NCBI GenBank assembly: GCA_024449915.1
Contig: JAMZAV010000307.1
Span: 62,001-126,000, forward strand
Direction: 5' to 3'
Origin: Sweltsa coloradensis
Lineage: Eukaryota; Arthropoda; Insecta; Plecoptera; Chloroperlidae
DNA: 64,000 nucleotides
This document shows, one piece after another, positions 10,445 through 21,379 of the stretch (position 1 is the first letter of the stretch; the number at the start of each line of letters is the position of its first letter). The position numbers and the translations under genes were made by a program. Under the pieces are notes generated by a model, which made no database searches, was not told where the DNA came from, and worked only from the letters and a program-made list of their open reading frames with translations.

Positions 10445-11551
10445 ATGTCTCAATCTAACATCCAGTCATTACCTGACGAGGTACTGATTCACATCTTCTC
10501 CTACCTAAATCTCGGCGAGGTCTGCAATACTGTGTCCAAGGTCTGTACACAGTGGGAGCGTCTACACTGGGATCGCGCACTATACAGCTTGCCTAGTACA
10601 CTAGAAGGTGAGAGAATTACTAAATATCTCGTAAAGCACCTGAAATGTGATTCATCTTTCGCATCCTCTTATTTTGATGAGGAGTACATAAGAAAGACGG
10701 TCAAGACATGTTCAGACCTTGATGCGTTGAGTTTGAGTAGCAACAGTGTCGGACGTAAGTTTGTATACAGTGATTTGATCGCAATGCTCGCTCATTTGCA
10801 AGTTGTGACTCTGAGAGGCTACTCTTACAGGTGTTACATGGGTCTGTATGATCTCTTAAGATTCTGCGTATCCCTCGAGGAACTGAATGTAGGAGACTAC
10901 CCCATGACGAACTCAAATGATGTGATATCACTGTGTGACCAGCTACGTGGGACTCTGCGCGTACTACACGTGGCGTATGTAGACTGGACTTTGGAGGCTG
11001 TGAACGCCATCACCACGTGTCGCCAACTAGAAGACTTAGCCATACTTGATGGCTACGACCTCTCTGAGCAATGCCTCCTAGCGATAGGCAACATGTCAAG
11101 TCTACGTCGTCTGAGGATTGATCATTGTTACCTTGCTTCCGCCACCACATGGAGTTCCATGTTTTCTAACAATGCTTTAAAAGACCTGACTTCTCTCCAC
11201 CTTCGTGGCTGCTACTTTAATGATGAAACAGCTATTAGAATAGGTTGGAAACAAATAAACCTAACCGAACTGCATCTTAAGGCAGAGTCGGAGCATTTAC
11301 GTTGCTGTGTTGGCAGCAGAGGGCTGGAAAGAATCATAAAAGGGTGCAGAAAACTCACTATTCTGAATGTTGAATGCGACCTTAGCTGGGTCGGACTTGG
11401 TAAGATTAGCTTGATGATACCTGAATATTTACCAGGACTGAAACAACTGTTGTTATCTTCTACGAGATCATTTAAGTACAAATGGGAGGCTGAACTCGAG
11501 ATAAAGATGCCAGATCTGCGCATTATCTGCAATCAACGTACCTACCTATAG
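10445..11551 (+). CDS. F-box protein with leucine-rich repeats, intronless (368 aa)
   Basis: Residues about 6-45 form an F-box: SLPDEVLIHIFSYL, then VSKVCTQWERL. This motif binds Skp1 in SCF ubiquitin ligases. Residues about 100-350 hold leucine-rich repeats of the F-box/LRR type (for example LEELNVGDYP, LEDLAILDGYDLS, LTSLHLRGCYF, LTELHLKAESEHL, LTILNVECDL). These would form the substrate-binding face. The chosen ATG is the first in frame and sits just before the F-box. The ORF is uninterrupted, ends at TAG 11549-11551 and has nearby AATAAA signals. It is probably a functional host gene acting as a substrate receptor; its target cannot be told. An intronless structure could mean origin by retroposition. 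Confidence 0.85.
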   Translation: MSQSNIQSLPDEVLIHIFSYLNLGEVCNTVSKVCTQWERLHWDRALYSLPSTLEGERITKYLVKHLKCDSSFASSYFDEEYIRKTVKTCSDLDALSLSSNSVGRKFVYSDLIAMLAHLQVVTLRGYSYRCYMGLYDLLRFCVSLEELNVGDYPMTNSNDVISLCDQLRGTLRVLHVAYVDWTLEAVNAITTCRQLEDLAILDGYDLSEQCLLAIGNMSSLRRLRIDHCYLASATTWSSMFSNNALKDLTSLHLRGCYFNDETAIRIGWKQINLTELHLKAESEHLRCCVGSRGLERIIKGCRKLTILNVECDLSWVGLGKISLMIPEYLPGLKQLLLSSTRSFKYKWEAELEIKMPDLRIICNQRTYL

Positions 11552-11715
11552 CCTAGATAACAAGATTGCTACTTACGGAAAAATTTACCATTTCGCGTCT
11601 GGTAATATTTACACACTATTTTAAACTTATAACAAAACTGCAGTTTAAAGTTTCCTTAATTTTTAATTTAATATGTTATTTATACTAGGCCTACTGCAGT
11701 TGTAGCACTAAACGC

Positions 11716-11729
11716 AATAAAACAATAAA
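11716..11729 (+). terminator. Two overlapping-range polyadenylation signals of the F-box gene
   Basis: AATAAA occurs at 11716-11721 and 11724-11729, about 165 nt after the stop codon. Confidence 0.65.
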
Positions 11730-11759
11730 CACCATAATTGATTTTCTCACGTAGTTAGT

Positions 11760-12100
11760 TTAAATCTGTGCTAGTTTGACCCACACTCCAAAGAAACTGA
11801 TGCTGAAATTTGAATTTTTGTCAGGGGTAGAGTGGGTGACCGCTCTGCCCTGAGACACACGTATACCGCTGGTTAGAGCAGACGGAGGGTTCGAGAGGTA
11901 GTGTAACGGCTTCGTGTCTGCTCGGCAGTCCGTGTTAGTGAAGGAACCCATATGACTGTCAAGGTTACACCGTATGACATGAACTCATTCGTCCACCTAT
12001 GAAGCGCCAACGATTTACCAACAACACAGAGTTCAAGTCGACTAGAATGCAGCAAATAAGGCTGTAACAAGAGTTTATGTAGACCCTCCTCCAAAAAAAA
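11760..12100. other. Repeat-derived sequence, no gene
   Basis: Contains GTATGACATGAACTCATTCG, which reappears reversed near 15.04 kb, so this is interspersed repeat DNA. Confidence 0.45.
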
Positions 12101-12475
12101 TTGTAAAAAACGGCAGCCAAGCTCTCCTTGAAAAGTCTTCGGCTGTGAATGTTGTGAGACATAGAATTTGAGCCAATATCAGTCTTCTTCCCTAGTTTCG
12201 CATTGAAAAGAAGTAATATCATTTTGCCTGTTTGCGAGCGCCAAGCAAGATTTTTTTTATGATTTCGAGTTCAAAATTTTTCCTTTTTTTTACCACGAAA
12301 ATGGTTGGCTTGGCGCTCGCCAACAGGCGAAATGATCTTACTTCTTTTCAATGCGAAACTAGGGAGGAAGAATGAAAACATTGGCTCAAATTCTATATCT
12401 CACAACATAACATTCACAGCCGAAGACCTTTGAAGGAGAGCTTGGCTGCCGCTTTTTACAAATTTTTGTATTTGG
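12100..12475. repeat. Palindromic repeat, arms about 175 bp, centre near 12265
   Basis: CGGCAGCCAAGCTCTCCTTGA, AAAGTCTTCGGCTGTGAATG and CCTAGTTTCGCATTGAAAAG in the left arm recur reversed in the right arm, ending AAGGAGAGCTTGGCTGCCG. Another copy of one arm is at 43.22-43.40 kb. Confidence 0.75.
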
Positions 12476-12479
12476 GGGG

Positions 12480-13700
12480 GATTTCACATATTTTTCCTGT
12501 TTGTTTCACATCAAGGTGTGAAATACTTGTAAACGATAATTCAAAGAAAGGGGGGAGTTTCAAATGTAATTTTCCATCTAAATTGTTCGGATGTACGGCT
12601 TAGACGGAGTATGATTCACTTGCTGGGAAGATAGAGGGCACTAGGGGTGAAATATTGTTTGCTTCCCAACGGAATAGAAATTCTTTTATTTTTATCTACC
12701 TCCATGCTAAAATTCATGCTGGTAACTTTATATACATTGTTTGTCACTTAAGTATAATTAAGGTTGGGGATGAAAAAATTGGGGTTTTGTGTGAATGATT
12801 TGTTAACTGGACTATGACACATTGACGCATAATTTTAATCAGCAATTAAAATATTCAAATTGTATTAAATACGACTAACATTTTTCCCAAAGCTAAGGGT
12901 GGTAGGGAACATTGGGGGTGAAATATCGCTTGCCTCCCGGCGGGTTATTATTTATCATATAATTATGTACCATTCATGCCAAATTTCGTGCTGATAACTC
13001 ATTAGGTGCCTTCATGGTGATTGCTGAAAATCAAGGTAAAAAAATATAAACTATTAGGGATGGGGGTTGAAAAAATGTGGTTTAGGAAATGAGAATACGC
13101 TGATTGGGTTAAAACACAATAAAACATAATTTTAATAACTAATTTGAATAAAAATTCAATTTTGGGTTAGAGCTATGAATTATTCCAATTTTAGGGGATG
13201 ATTTAGGGGATGTTGGGGTAGAATATCGCTTGCCTGTCGGCGGATTATTTATTCTGATATTTTTGTCTACTTCCATGCCAAATTTTGCGCATCCCATGTG
13301 TAAGATATTTATTAATGGTTTTGAATTTAAATGGTTTCGGTAAATGGTGAATGGTTTTGAAAGCAAAAGTATATTAGTCTGAGACCCCCTAGGACTTTTA
13401 CCTCATAGTTTCATAGTTCTTAGATGTACCGTTTTCTCTGTAGGCTCTTATTCCTCTCTCTCCGTCAGAACCCCCAGCCAGCCAGCCAGCCGGTAGGTTT
13501 TCAACTATGTTGAGACACTTGTTTTTAACGCAGAACGCGTTATCGGATCGTGCTGATTTTTGTTTTGTGGGTCATGGACCACATATCAGGCCATATACTG
13601 AACTTTAAGATTGAAAATCTTTCGTGGACGTGTGCAGATAGCTGCAGGCGCGTGCGCTTGGCTGCGGGCGAACGACCGTCGCCCTAGATTGAGAGGTTTC
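12480..13700. repeat. Internally repetitive AT-rich DNA
   Basis: Several degraded units recur with the theme GGGTGAAATAT...GCTTGCCTCCCGGCGG...CATGCCAAATTT (about 12640, 12910 and 13205). An AGCCAGCC microsatellite is at 13478. It resembles 42.2-43.1 kb. No coding sequence seen. Confidence 0.5.
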
Positions 13701-13988
13701 TAACGAGCTGACAAGAACTGAGCCGTACGGCGCCCGTATCTACATGAACTCTCCTCAAACAGAGTATGAACTGCACGCACGATATCGCGCGGGCCACAGT
13801 GGTCTTGTACATCTATAGAAGCCCAGATGTCGCCACCGTGAAAATGGTAGTCGAAAATGAAACTCTGAACCGCACGTGACGGAGCAGAGACTCTTGGAAC
13901 TGTTTCGTGACCGTAACAATCACCAACCAAGGGAAATCTCTCGTTGGCTTTAATCCGACTTCAATGTTACACCATATTATATTATTAT

Positions 13989-14459
13989 ATAGGTCCAAAA
14001 AAATTTATGCGTGTACTTCACACCAAAATAGTCATGTTTTGACCGGAAGTCCATTGGTCTCGCCATCCATTTACCTATAGCGTCTATCTTTAAAGATGGC
14101 GTCAAAGTGTAATAAGACTATACCACATGTCGGAGGAATCTTGGCACGTGCCACCACTTTTTTCCCCCATGGGGAACTCAAATATGGCATCAGAATTTCG
14201 TAGATTTTGAGGTCGTAAATTGCGACTTTTACACATTTTAAGTAAATTTTGTTATGAAATTTCACTAGTTCTACGACAGCTGAGTTGACTGTAATAACAC
14301 GTATAGGGCTAGAGGCCAAATTTTTTAATGCGTGTACTAGACACCCAAATAGTCAGTTTCAGGCCGGGTGTCCATTCGACTTTCAATCCATTTACCTTTG
14401 GTCAAAAATTACAATTTTGGTGTGTAGTATACACATAACTAAATTTGGACCTATATATA
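13989..14459. mobile_element. MITE with TATATAGGTCCAAA termini
   Basis: The left end TATATAGGTCCAAA and right end TTTGGACCTATATA are inverted. Inside are direct repeats: GCGTGTACTTCACACC and GCGTGTACTAGACACC, each followed by a TCCATT...CCATTTACCT block. There is no ORF of note. Confidence 0.6.
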
Positions 14460-16690
14460 AAAATGCACAATCGATTCACTCCCACGCAAGACTATACCTA
14501 CTTACAATGTTCACACTTGCTGGGTGTTTGTATCCAAACAAAAAAATTCCACTGAATAACACATAACAAATCAGTTTAATATTTGGTGTAGACAAGGTGA
14601 AATGTTGCATACGCCCCAAATCGTTGAAGGCGCCTGAGCGTACCAGAGCATTGCGATCGTGCACAAATTTTGTTAAGTTTAGTACTCTAAGGATGTGTGA
14701 TTGATCAGGTCATAATAGCCAAGGTGATGTAGGAAGAACCGATCAGTGGTCAACAGATCCACATATAACAACAACCAGACAAACCGAGTTGCAGCTTAAA
14801 ATCGTCGTAGTTACATCCAACGGTTTTCCCCAACTTTGCCTGTTTTCCATAGTTTTACAGATACAAAAAACTCAGACCACTCGTTCGATTTGATGACAGC
14901 TGGGCTCAGCGTTGGCGCGACATTGGTTATTGGAGGCTCCACTACAGTGTCCTGACTATCCTTCACTACATCTGGAGCAAAGGGGACGACAGCTGTACTT
15001 CTAGTCAAGTGACTTGGCGCCTCAGAGGTGGACGAATGTGTTCATGTCATACTTCCTCTCTGCGGTACACACGTCTCTGAAAGAAATATTAAAAGAATAA
15101 CACCTCATCTATTCCAACTATATTACTTCATTCCCTAGCTAAGCACCTTAAGAGGGTTCACCACCCTTTTGACAGTTAGTAAATAGCGGTTTGCTCGGCC
15201 AAAAAGCATCCTGCGTATATACAATTTTGCAAACTTGTCAAAAAAGCATACATGGACGTTCTTACAGTCATAGATTTTCAAAATTTTGACTTGATCAGCC
15301 AGAAAAAATTCACGAATATAGTCAATTTTGGACTTTTTAACAAAATTGAAATTCGTGAAATCTTATTTATTCTTTATAAATTATTTCAAAACAAATTTTA
15401 GGAATGTGTTACTATAGAAACCTTTATTTACACTTTCTTGAGATATGTTCAAAATTTCTAACAACTGTGATGTCATTCAGCCGAGCAAACAGAAAATTGC
15501 CTAAAACGCAGGTGGTGAACGCTCTTAAGCACCAACACTACCACTTCGAGACCTACTTAGGGTATCGTCCACTATCCTGATAGAAACTAACACTTGAAGC
15601 TCTCCTATCCCGACCCAGTCGCTGACATTGCGAACCGTCCTCTATCCCGACCAGTCTTCCGAACACGGCGAACCGTCCTCAATCCCGACTAAATCAGTTA
15701 CACTAGCGGCGTTGGCCTGTTTTTCCTGGGAGACGGTGCCATGTGGAACCTCCTATCCTGACGTCTCAGAGATGGAGTTGGGACCTCATGACACACATCA
15801 CCCCAGTATCTAGATGCAAATGAAATATCGAACATTGATTTCGACGTCGTGACGATTAACCAAATCGACATAGATTTCGACACGATGCCAATTTCTAAAT
15901 CGAGATTCCGAGTCGACAAATGCCAACTTCTAATCGAAAATAGTTTACGAATCCCACGCCTACACTCACCCTCACACTCGCACTCTCACTCCCTCTACCA
16001 CTCCTTCCCCCCCCTCCCCACTAGGTCTAGCTAGATGATAGTAAGTTAAAACTCACAGAATTACAGTTTCGTTCACGTAGTTCTGGTGATGTCCTCAACC
16101 CGAGAGCAGGCGCCATCCAATGTGAACAGTCTCCGAGTATTACGCTGTATTTCCATACTTAAACATCTGCAAATCAAAGAAACCGAGAAGATTTTTAATA
16201 TTATTTGCAGCGACTAAATCTTCCAACTCAACTCAAATGAGACTTAATCCATTCCAAATCTGCCAGTGAGTGATTTCGCTTAAAAACCACAGACCAGATC
16301 GTCCCTGAAATTTTAAATAGACATCTGGACCCAGTTTTGTGGGTGCTGTTTACATTTTCAGCAAAATCAGTGGGAAAATAAATTGTGGACATGAAATGAA
16401 TATACATTGTCTAATATGTCAATGGGTCGAATTATACACAATTTAGAGAAAATTGAAAAATATCTACAAAAATAGCTAAATACGAAAAAAATTGTGTTGT
16501 CTCGGATATGTAATATATTTCAAGTATTGCTGGTATTTGAGAAAGGTACTTAAGTATTTATTACAAATTCAATATCCCCAAAAAATATTTTTTATCCATA
16601 TTATTTTGATAGAAATACACTACAAATCAGAGACAAAAGGACGAAGTGTAATTGTTAAACTAGTGCAATAACAAGATTATTAATAATTAT
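14460..16690. other. Intergenic, no confident gene
   Basis: AT-rich with a few short open frames. A good acceptor-like site on the minus strand near 15080 leads only to a repeat-like segment. A CACTC-rich stretch is at about 15965-16020. Nothing with a recognisable domain. Confidence 0.4.
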
Positions 16691-16750
16691 TGCGGGGACT
16701 CTTACCTTCAGACGACTTCGGATATGAATGATGGTGTTGGTAAAAACCGT

Positions 16751-16762
16751 CGCGTTTTATAG
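16751..16762 (-). promoter_or_regulatory. Candidate TATA box with nearby splice donor
   Basis: On the minus strand CTATAAAACGCG is followed, about 45 nt on, by CTGAAG and a GTAAGAG donor at 16699-16705. An acceptor-like TTTGATTTGCAG lies further down near 16170. Together they could mark the start of a minus-strand transcript. No long ORF follows, so this is weak. Confidence 0.3.
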
Positions 16763-16769
16763 TGTTGTC

Positions 16770-17655
16770 AATAATCAATTAATTACATTGCCTGGATATT
16801 TTAACAATGTTTTACAATAGGGTACGCAAGCATAAGTAATTACGACAATAAAGAGCACACAATAAAGAATATGTACACTGCCTTGGTCAGAAAACGTTTT
16901 TATAAATAATAAGATCCTGAACAAAACTTATATTATGAATTATTTAGCTCGTTTGGATGTTCAAATATTTCACAGATTACACAGGAAATACGGACAATAT
17001 AATTATATTGCACACTGAAGAGGGCTATTCAAAAATTATTTTACAAAAAAATATATGGTGTTTTATCGTTGAAGTATTTTGCATGAATACAAAATATTTT
17101 ATACCTATCTCAGAGAAGATTTTAGAAGAACATAGTATTATTTGTTATACTTTGCAAAACCCAACCAGCAAGTTTGATTTTTGGGTAATTTGGTGCTGAT
17201 AGGAAAAAAACTCAGTTGAATTACTTCAGGGAAAATTGAAGAACAATAATTCAAAACAACAAGTTTCTTATTTGCTAGATAGAAAGAATGGCGCATGAAA
17301 TATTGTCGACTTAAAATTCCCTCGCCGCATAGTTTGAACAAACAAAATCGATAATGCATCCACTATCTACAATACATAATATTATTACGGCATTAAAGAA
17401 CAAAACAGATACGAATTTACTGAAGTTCCGTTGTGGGATCCGTTACTGAATAAAACGTCTTCATGAAGTTAATTCAATAGTACTCATAGCAAGAACGAAC
17501 CATTATCGATTTTCTCGTTAATTTTACTATGTTTCATCATCATTAATTAATGCACAGGATATTTCGATACCTACAGATAGAAATTTATCGAATGTGGAAT
17601 GTCCGTTGTAAGGTTGTTCCCATTAATATTGGAGCTTGTGGGACAATCAGACAAT
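16770..17655. other. AT-rich intergenic DNA
   Basis: No element ends or protein motifs recognised; the short ORFs are compositional. Confidence 0.4.
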
Positions 17656-17659
17656 CAGA

Positions 17660-17915
17660 ATAAAGACTAATTCAAATGGGTGGTTTACAGCGAACGAAGT
17701 TATTCTAAAAAAAAAAAAACTATATCCAATTCCACTCAGTTAAGAAGATTAAATCTTGTAATAGAATACCATTCCTAACAAATTTTTCAGATTATTCAAA
17801 TATAACACAAGTTTCATCCAATGTATTTCTAGGCTTAACAATAGACCAACATCTAACATGGCACGATCATATCAATACATTTATACCAAAACTTAATTCG
17901 TCTTGTTTTTATTAT
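17660..17915 (+). pseudogene. LINE reverse transcriptase remnant (region after the catalytic core)
   Basis: The frame shows WFTANEVIL, an A-run that shifts frame, then YIQFHSVKK and VFLGLTIDQHLTWHDHI with PKLNSSCF. This is the conserved block after the YADD core in Jockey/CR1-type non-LTR polymerases (K..Y..F, FLG..ID..L.W..HI). It is cut off on the right by a Helentron-like element at 17915. Only about 85 codons survive. Confidence 0.75.
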
Positions 17916-18428
17916 GAGGAATCTTCGCAAACGCTTTTTTCAGTCGCGTTGATGGATGAGCTTTTTTGTAAGTTTTTAGATTGCGTGGGATCTCTTTATT
18001 TATCAAGTGCTTTTTGAACGCACTGTAGGTGATTGTTGTCAATTTTCTATGGTTACTTGTTAATTGTTATTATAAACCTCAAAAAACAAAATACATCACC
18101 ATTATCTTATTAATGCCCATGTGAAATATGAACGTTCTAGCCTCTACCCGTTTGGTCAAAATCGGCCCATTTGTCACGAAAATATCGCACTAACAATCGA
18201 AAAAATCGTAAAAGTACGATATTCACGAGAAATTTTCTTCAATTGTACCCAAAAACGTGGCAAGTTCAAAGATTTCGAAGGTCGCCTCCAATTTTCATCA
18301 AGATCGCATATTATGCCGTTTGCCCGGTAGAGAGCCAACAAACAGACAAAAATAATAAAACCAAAAAAACACTAGAGCTAAATTTTTTGGGGGTCAGTGA
18401 AATTGAAGTCTTCGCTTCGCTCATCTAA
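17915..18428 (-). mobile_element. Helentron-like non-autonomous element inserted in a LINE remnant
   Basis: On the minus strand it begins TTAGATGAGCGAAGCGAAG and ends with GCTCATCCATCAACGCG, an AAGCGTTTGCGAAG stretch and a degraded terminus. It contains the internal block seen at 58.08-58.68 and 59.70-60.40 kb (AATTTTCATCAAGATCGC..., CCGTTTGCCCGG). Confidence 0.55.
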
Positions 18429-18909
18429 TTATTTATTTCCACTAATAGGCTTAGTAGAAAGGTTGGCAAAAAAAATGCTACAAGGACCATCAGGCAGATA
18501 AGTAACATATCCACATCCAAAATATGTTACTTTTCATTATTTTAGTCATATAATAAGCTATGGAATTGAATTTTGAGGAATATCGACCCACATTAAAAGT
18601 TTTTATTATTCAAAAAAAGCAATTGGAGCTATTTGTTCCCTTAAAAGGGTATCTAACCGCTAAACTAAAAAAATATAAGTCATTCAGGCTATCTAGTAAT
18701 GAATAAGCAATAAACAGAAACATTTTTGGGGCCACCATGACCTTCCAAAGAATTGTCAAACATGACATATTTCGAGCTAGGTCCCATCGGCATAAATCTC
18801 CCATAAGAAATAACATGGGGACGATCTCTATGCCCCGTGACCTTGGAGGATTTTGATTTAAAAAAAATATTGACCATTATTGACGTACTCTACAGCCTTT
18901 TCTGTAAAT

Positions 18910-19300
18910 TCTCTAATGTAACAAAAAACTTGTGAAAAAACAGCCAAACTTTACACAATCAAAGGCAATGAGATCTTAAAAAAGCCAAGCTAATGTACCC
19001 TCCTACATTTTCGCAATCTTACTACTTAATATTCACTTTGCCCTGTGACTGGATCCTTGCAAAACGTGGCAAAATTTTATTTGCAACTATTGTTTTAAAT
19101 TCAAAAGATTGTGCGAATTTATTTTGCTAAGCTTTGCAAGGATACAGTCATAGGGCAAAGTGAATATTAAGTAGTAAGATTGCGAAAATGTAGGAGGGTA
19201 CATAAGCTTGGCTTTTTTCAGATCTCATTGTTTTTGATTGTGTAAGGTTTGGCTGTTTTTTTTTTTACAGGTTTTTTGGTTATATGTGGGATCTCATTAC
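18910..19300. repeat. Palindromic repeat, centre near 19110
   Basis: CAGCCAAACTTTACACAATC, GCAATGAGATCTTAAAAAAG and TTTTCGCAATCTTACTACTT recur reversed on the right. It is the same family as 4.68-4.92, 7.64-7.84, 23.53-23.66, 24.07-24.23 and 24.89-25.10 kb. Confidence 0.75.
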
Positions 19301-20525
19301 TTTTTCAAGTTTCAAAACAAAATTATTTGTTTAAATACTAGAATTATATCAAAGTCGATTTAATTGATATGGTATTACCAATTAACAATAGAATTTAAAA
19401 TATCTAGTGCTCAAAAGACCTGTTTTTTGGAAACAATGTAGGTGATCATTGTCATGTAACTATAGTTACTTGTTGATTATATTCTTGTAAAAGGCTTCTA
19501 TTGAAACCTTTATTTGGAAGCCTTCCAGCAAACTTTTTCAACTTTTTCTTTCAAAAGCCCCTATATCACTATTACTTTAATGTCCATGTAAAATATGAAC
19601 GTTGTATCCCCACCCGTTTGGTCATAATCGTGGGCCGATTGAAACTAACGAATTAGACCGTAGTAGTAGCAGTAGCTATAGCAGAAGCTAGCAGTTGCTA
19701 ACATCCATAAAGTGATTTTGAGCATGTTTCAAGCCATTTTTTCACCAAGAAGGAATGCTCGTACCCAAACCAAATTTGGCATGTGTTGTCAGGTACCTAA
19801 ATCCCCTCGATTTTGATAGTTTTCAAGTTCACATCACGTTTCAAAACGGCTTGGCAACACCTCGAAATCACCCTAACTCTGCTTGCTGTATAAAGTGCTT
19901 GAGTGTGTAGCGCACCGCGGCTTGTCTGCGGCGCCCTAACGGGCACCTAGATATTTTGATTTGTAATTTGGGCAAGTAGTTCGGTCAAAATATGCTGTTT
20001 ACTAAGATGGGGTGTGATTTTGAAATGCACACAAATCCACACAATAAATACATAAATTCACTCTGCCCCGTGACCGCATCGTTGCATATAGCTCGGCATA
20101 ATGTATTTGCACGCAATTAAAACAATAGTTGCAATGAACATTTTGACTAGCTTGTGCGACGATGAAGTAACGGGACAAAGTAAAGTTATGTTTTTATTTG
20201 AGCACAAGTAGAATAATCAGAAGCTTGGCCCTTCTTTGAGATCACAATGCCTCTAGATTGTATTGTTTTTATAAGATAGGAGTACAAGTGTGTACGCTTT
20301 GTGATAGTAGCCTATACACATTCATTCCCTTAAAATATATCAACAATTAAATTTCAAGATTTAAAATCTGTTTAGTGAATGCATACAATAAATTAACATT
20401 TTACCAAAAATTATACATGTTCTCATGTTAACTATAAATTGCTATGTAAAAATAAACACTGCATTATTGGTCAACCTAGCATGATTGTCGCAATCAACTA
20501 CTACTAAACTTGTCTACAAGGCTCG
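19300..20525. repeat. Degraded repeat DNA, no gene
   Basis: The part from 19310 to 19700 matches 23.66-24.05 kb (AATTATTTGTTTAAATACTA..., CATGTAAAATATGAACGTT...). The part from 19700 to 20525 shows no recognisable element ends or proteins. Confidence 0.5.
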
Positions 20526-20907
20526 ATTAAAAAAAAAACTTCAACTTATAACACCAACATGCTTTATCCAATTGTGATGATTTTTTTCACAGAACCTTAA
20601 TTTTATGAATGAATATATTCGTGTGAAATTTGAGCGCAATCGAAAAGGTATTTCTTATGAAAATCGCAATTTTACGATTTTAAAAAAATTTTAAAATTTT
20701 TTTCGACTTATTACACCTAAATGCTTTATCCGATTGTAATGATATTTTCATAGAACGTTAATTTTATGAATAGATATATTTGTGTCAAATTTGAGCGCAA
20801 TCAAAAATTAATTTCTCATGAAAATCGCAATTTTACGCTTTTTTTCGTTTAAAAAACAAACGCTCATCCAACAACGCGCCGGAAAAAGCGTTTGCGAAGC
20901 TTCCTAG
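20526..20907 (+). mobile_element. Helentron-like element with internal tandem monomers, 5' truncated
   Basis: Two monomers of about 165 bp (TTATAACACC..., GAGCGCAATCG..., GAAAATCGCAATTTTACG) precede the 3' end CGCTCATCCAACAACGCG ... AAGCGTTTGCGAAG with terminal CCTAG. Confidence 0.6.
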
Positions 20908-21348
20908 TTCTAGATATCCATGCGTAATAGTACCGATTCCAAGTAAATACGTTATTTACTCAAATTGGTGAGAAACATATTTTCTGTTTCGGAATTGTTT
21001 TTTTAACGTGTATTTTTGTTTGGAGATTTGCATCTAATATTATCTGAATGGACTACTTTTGAGAAATGACAATAATGTGTAACTTTCCAAAAGTTGAAAA
21101 CACCCATATGCGGCCACTCACACGGTCAATGTGGTAAAAGCCTAAAGTTTGCTCTCGGCTCGAACAATGAAATTCTGTATAGTTCATAATCAACGCCCTG
21201 CAATGCACAACCCGCCACTGCATGACGTAGTGCAGTGGAACACCATTTCAATGAGTTGAAGAGACGGTAGTAAACATAGTGTATTTTAAAGTTTTCATAT
21301 GCTCCAAAAAATGTACGTGTCTTTGTCTGTTTCTTGTATAATCTAGGC

Positions 21349-21353
<5 letters not shown>

Positions 21354-21379
<26 letters not shown>

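Noticed and set aside
14811..15090. Acceptor-like site and open frame on minus near 15080
   Set aside because: The first in-frame stretch soon meets stops, and the sequence recurs near 11.97 kb, so it is interspersed repeat DNA.
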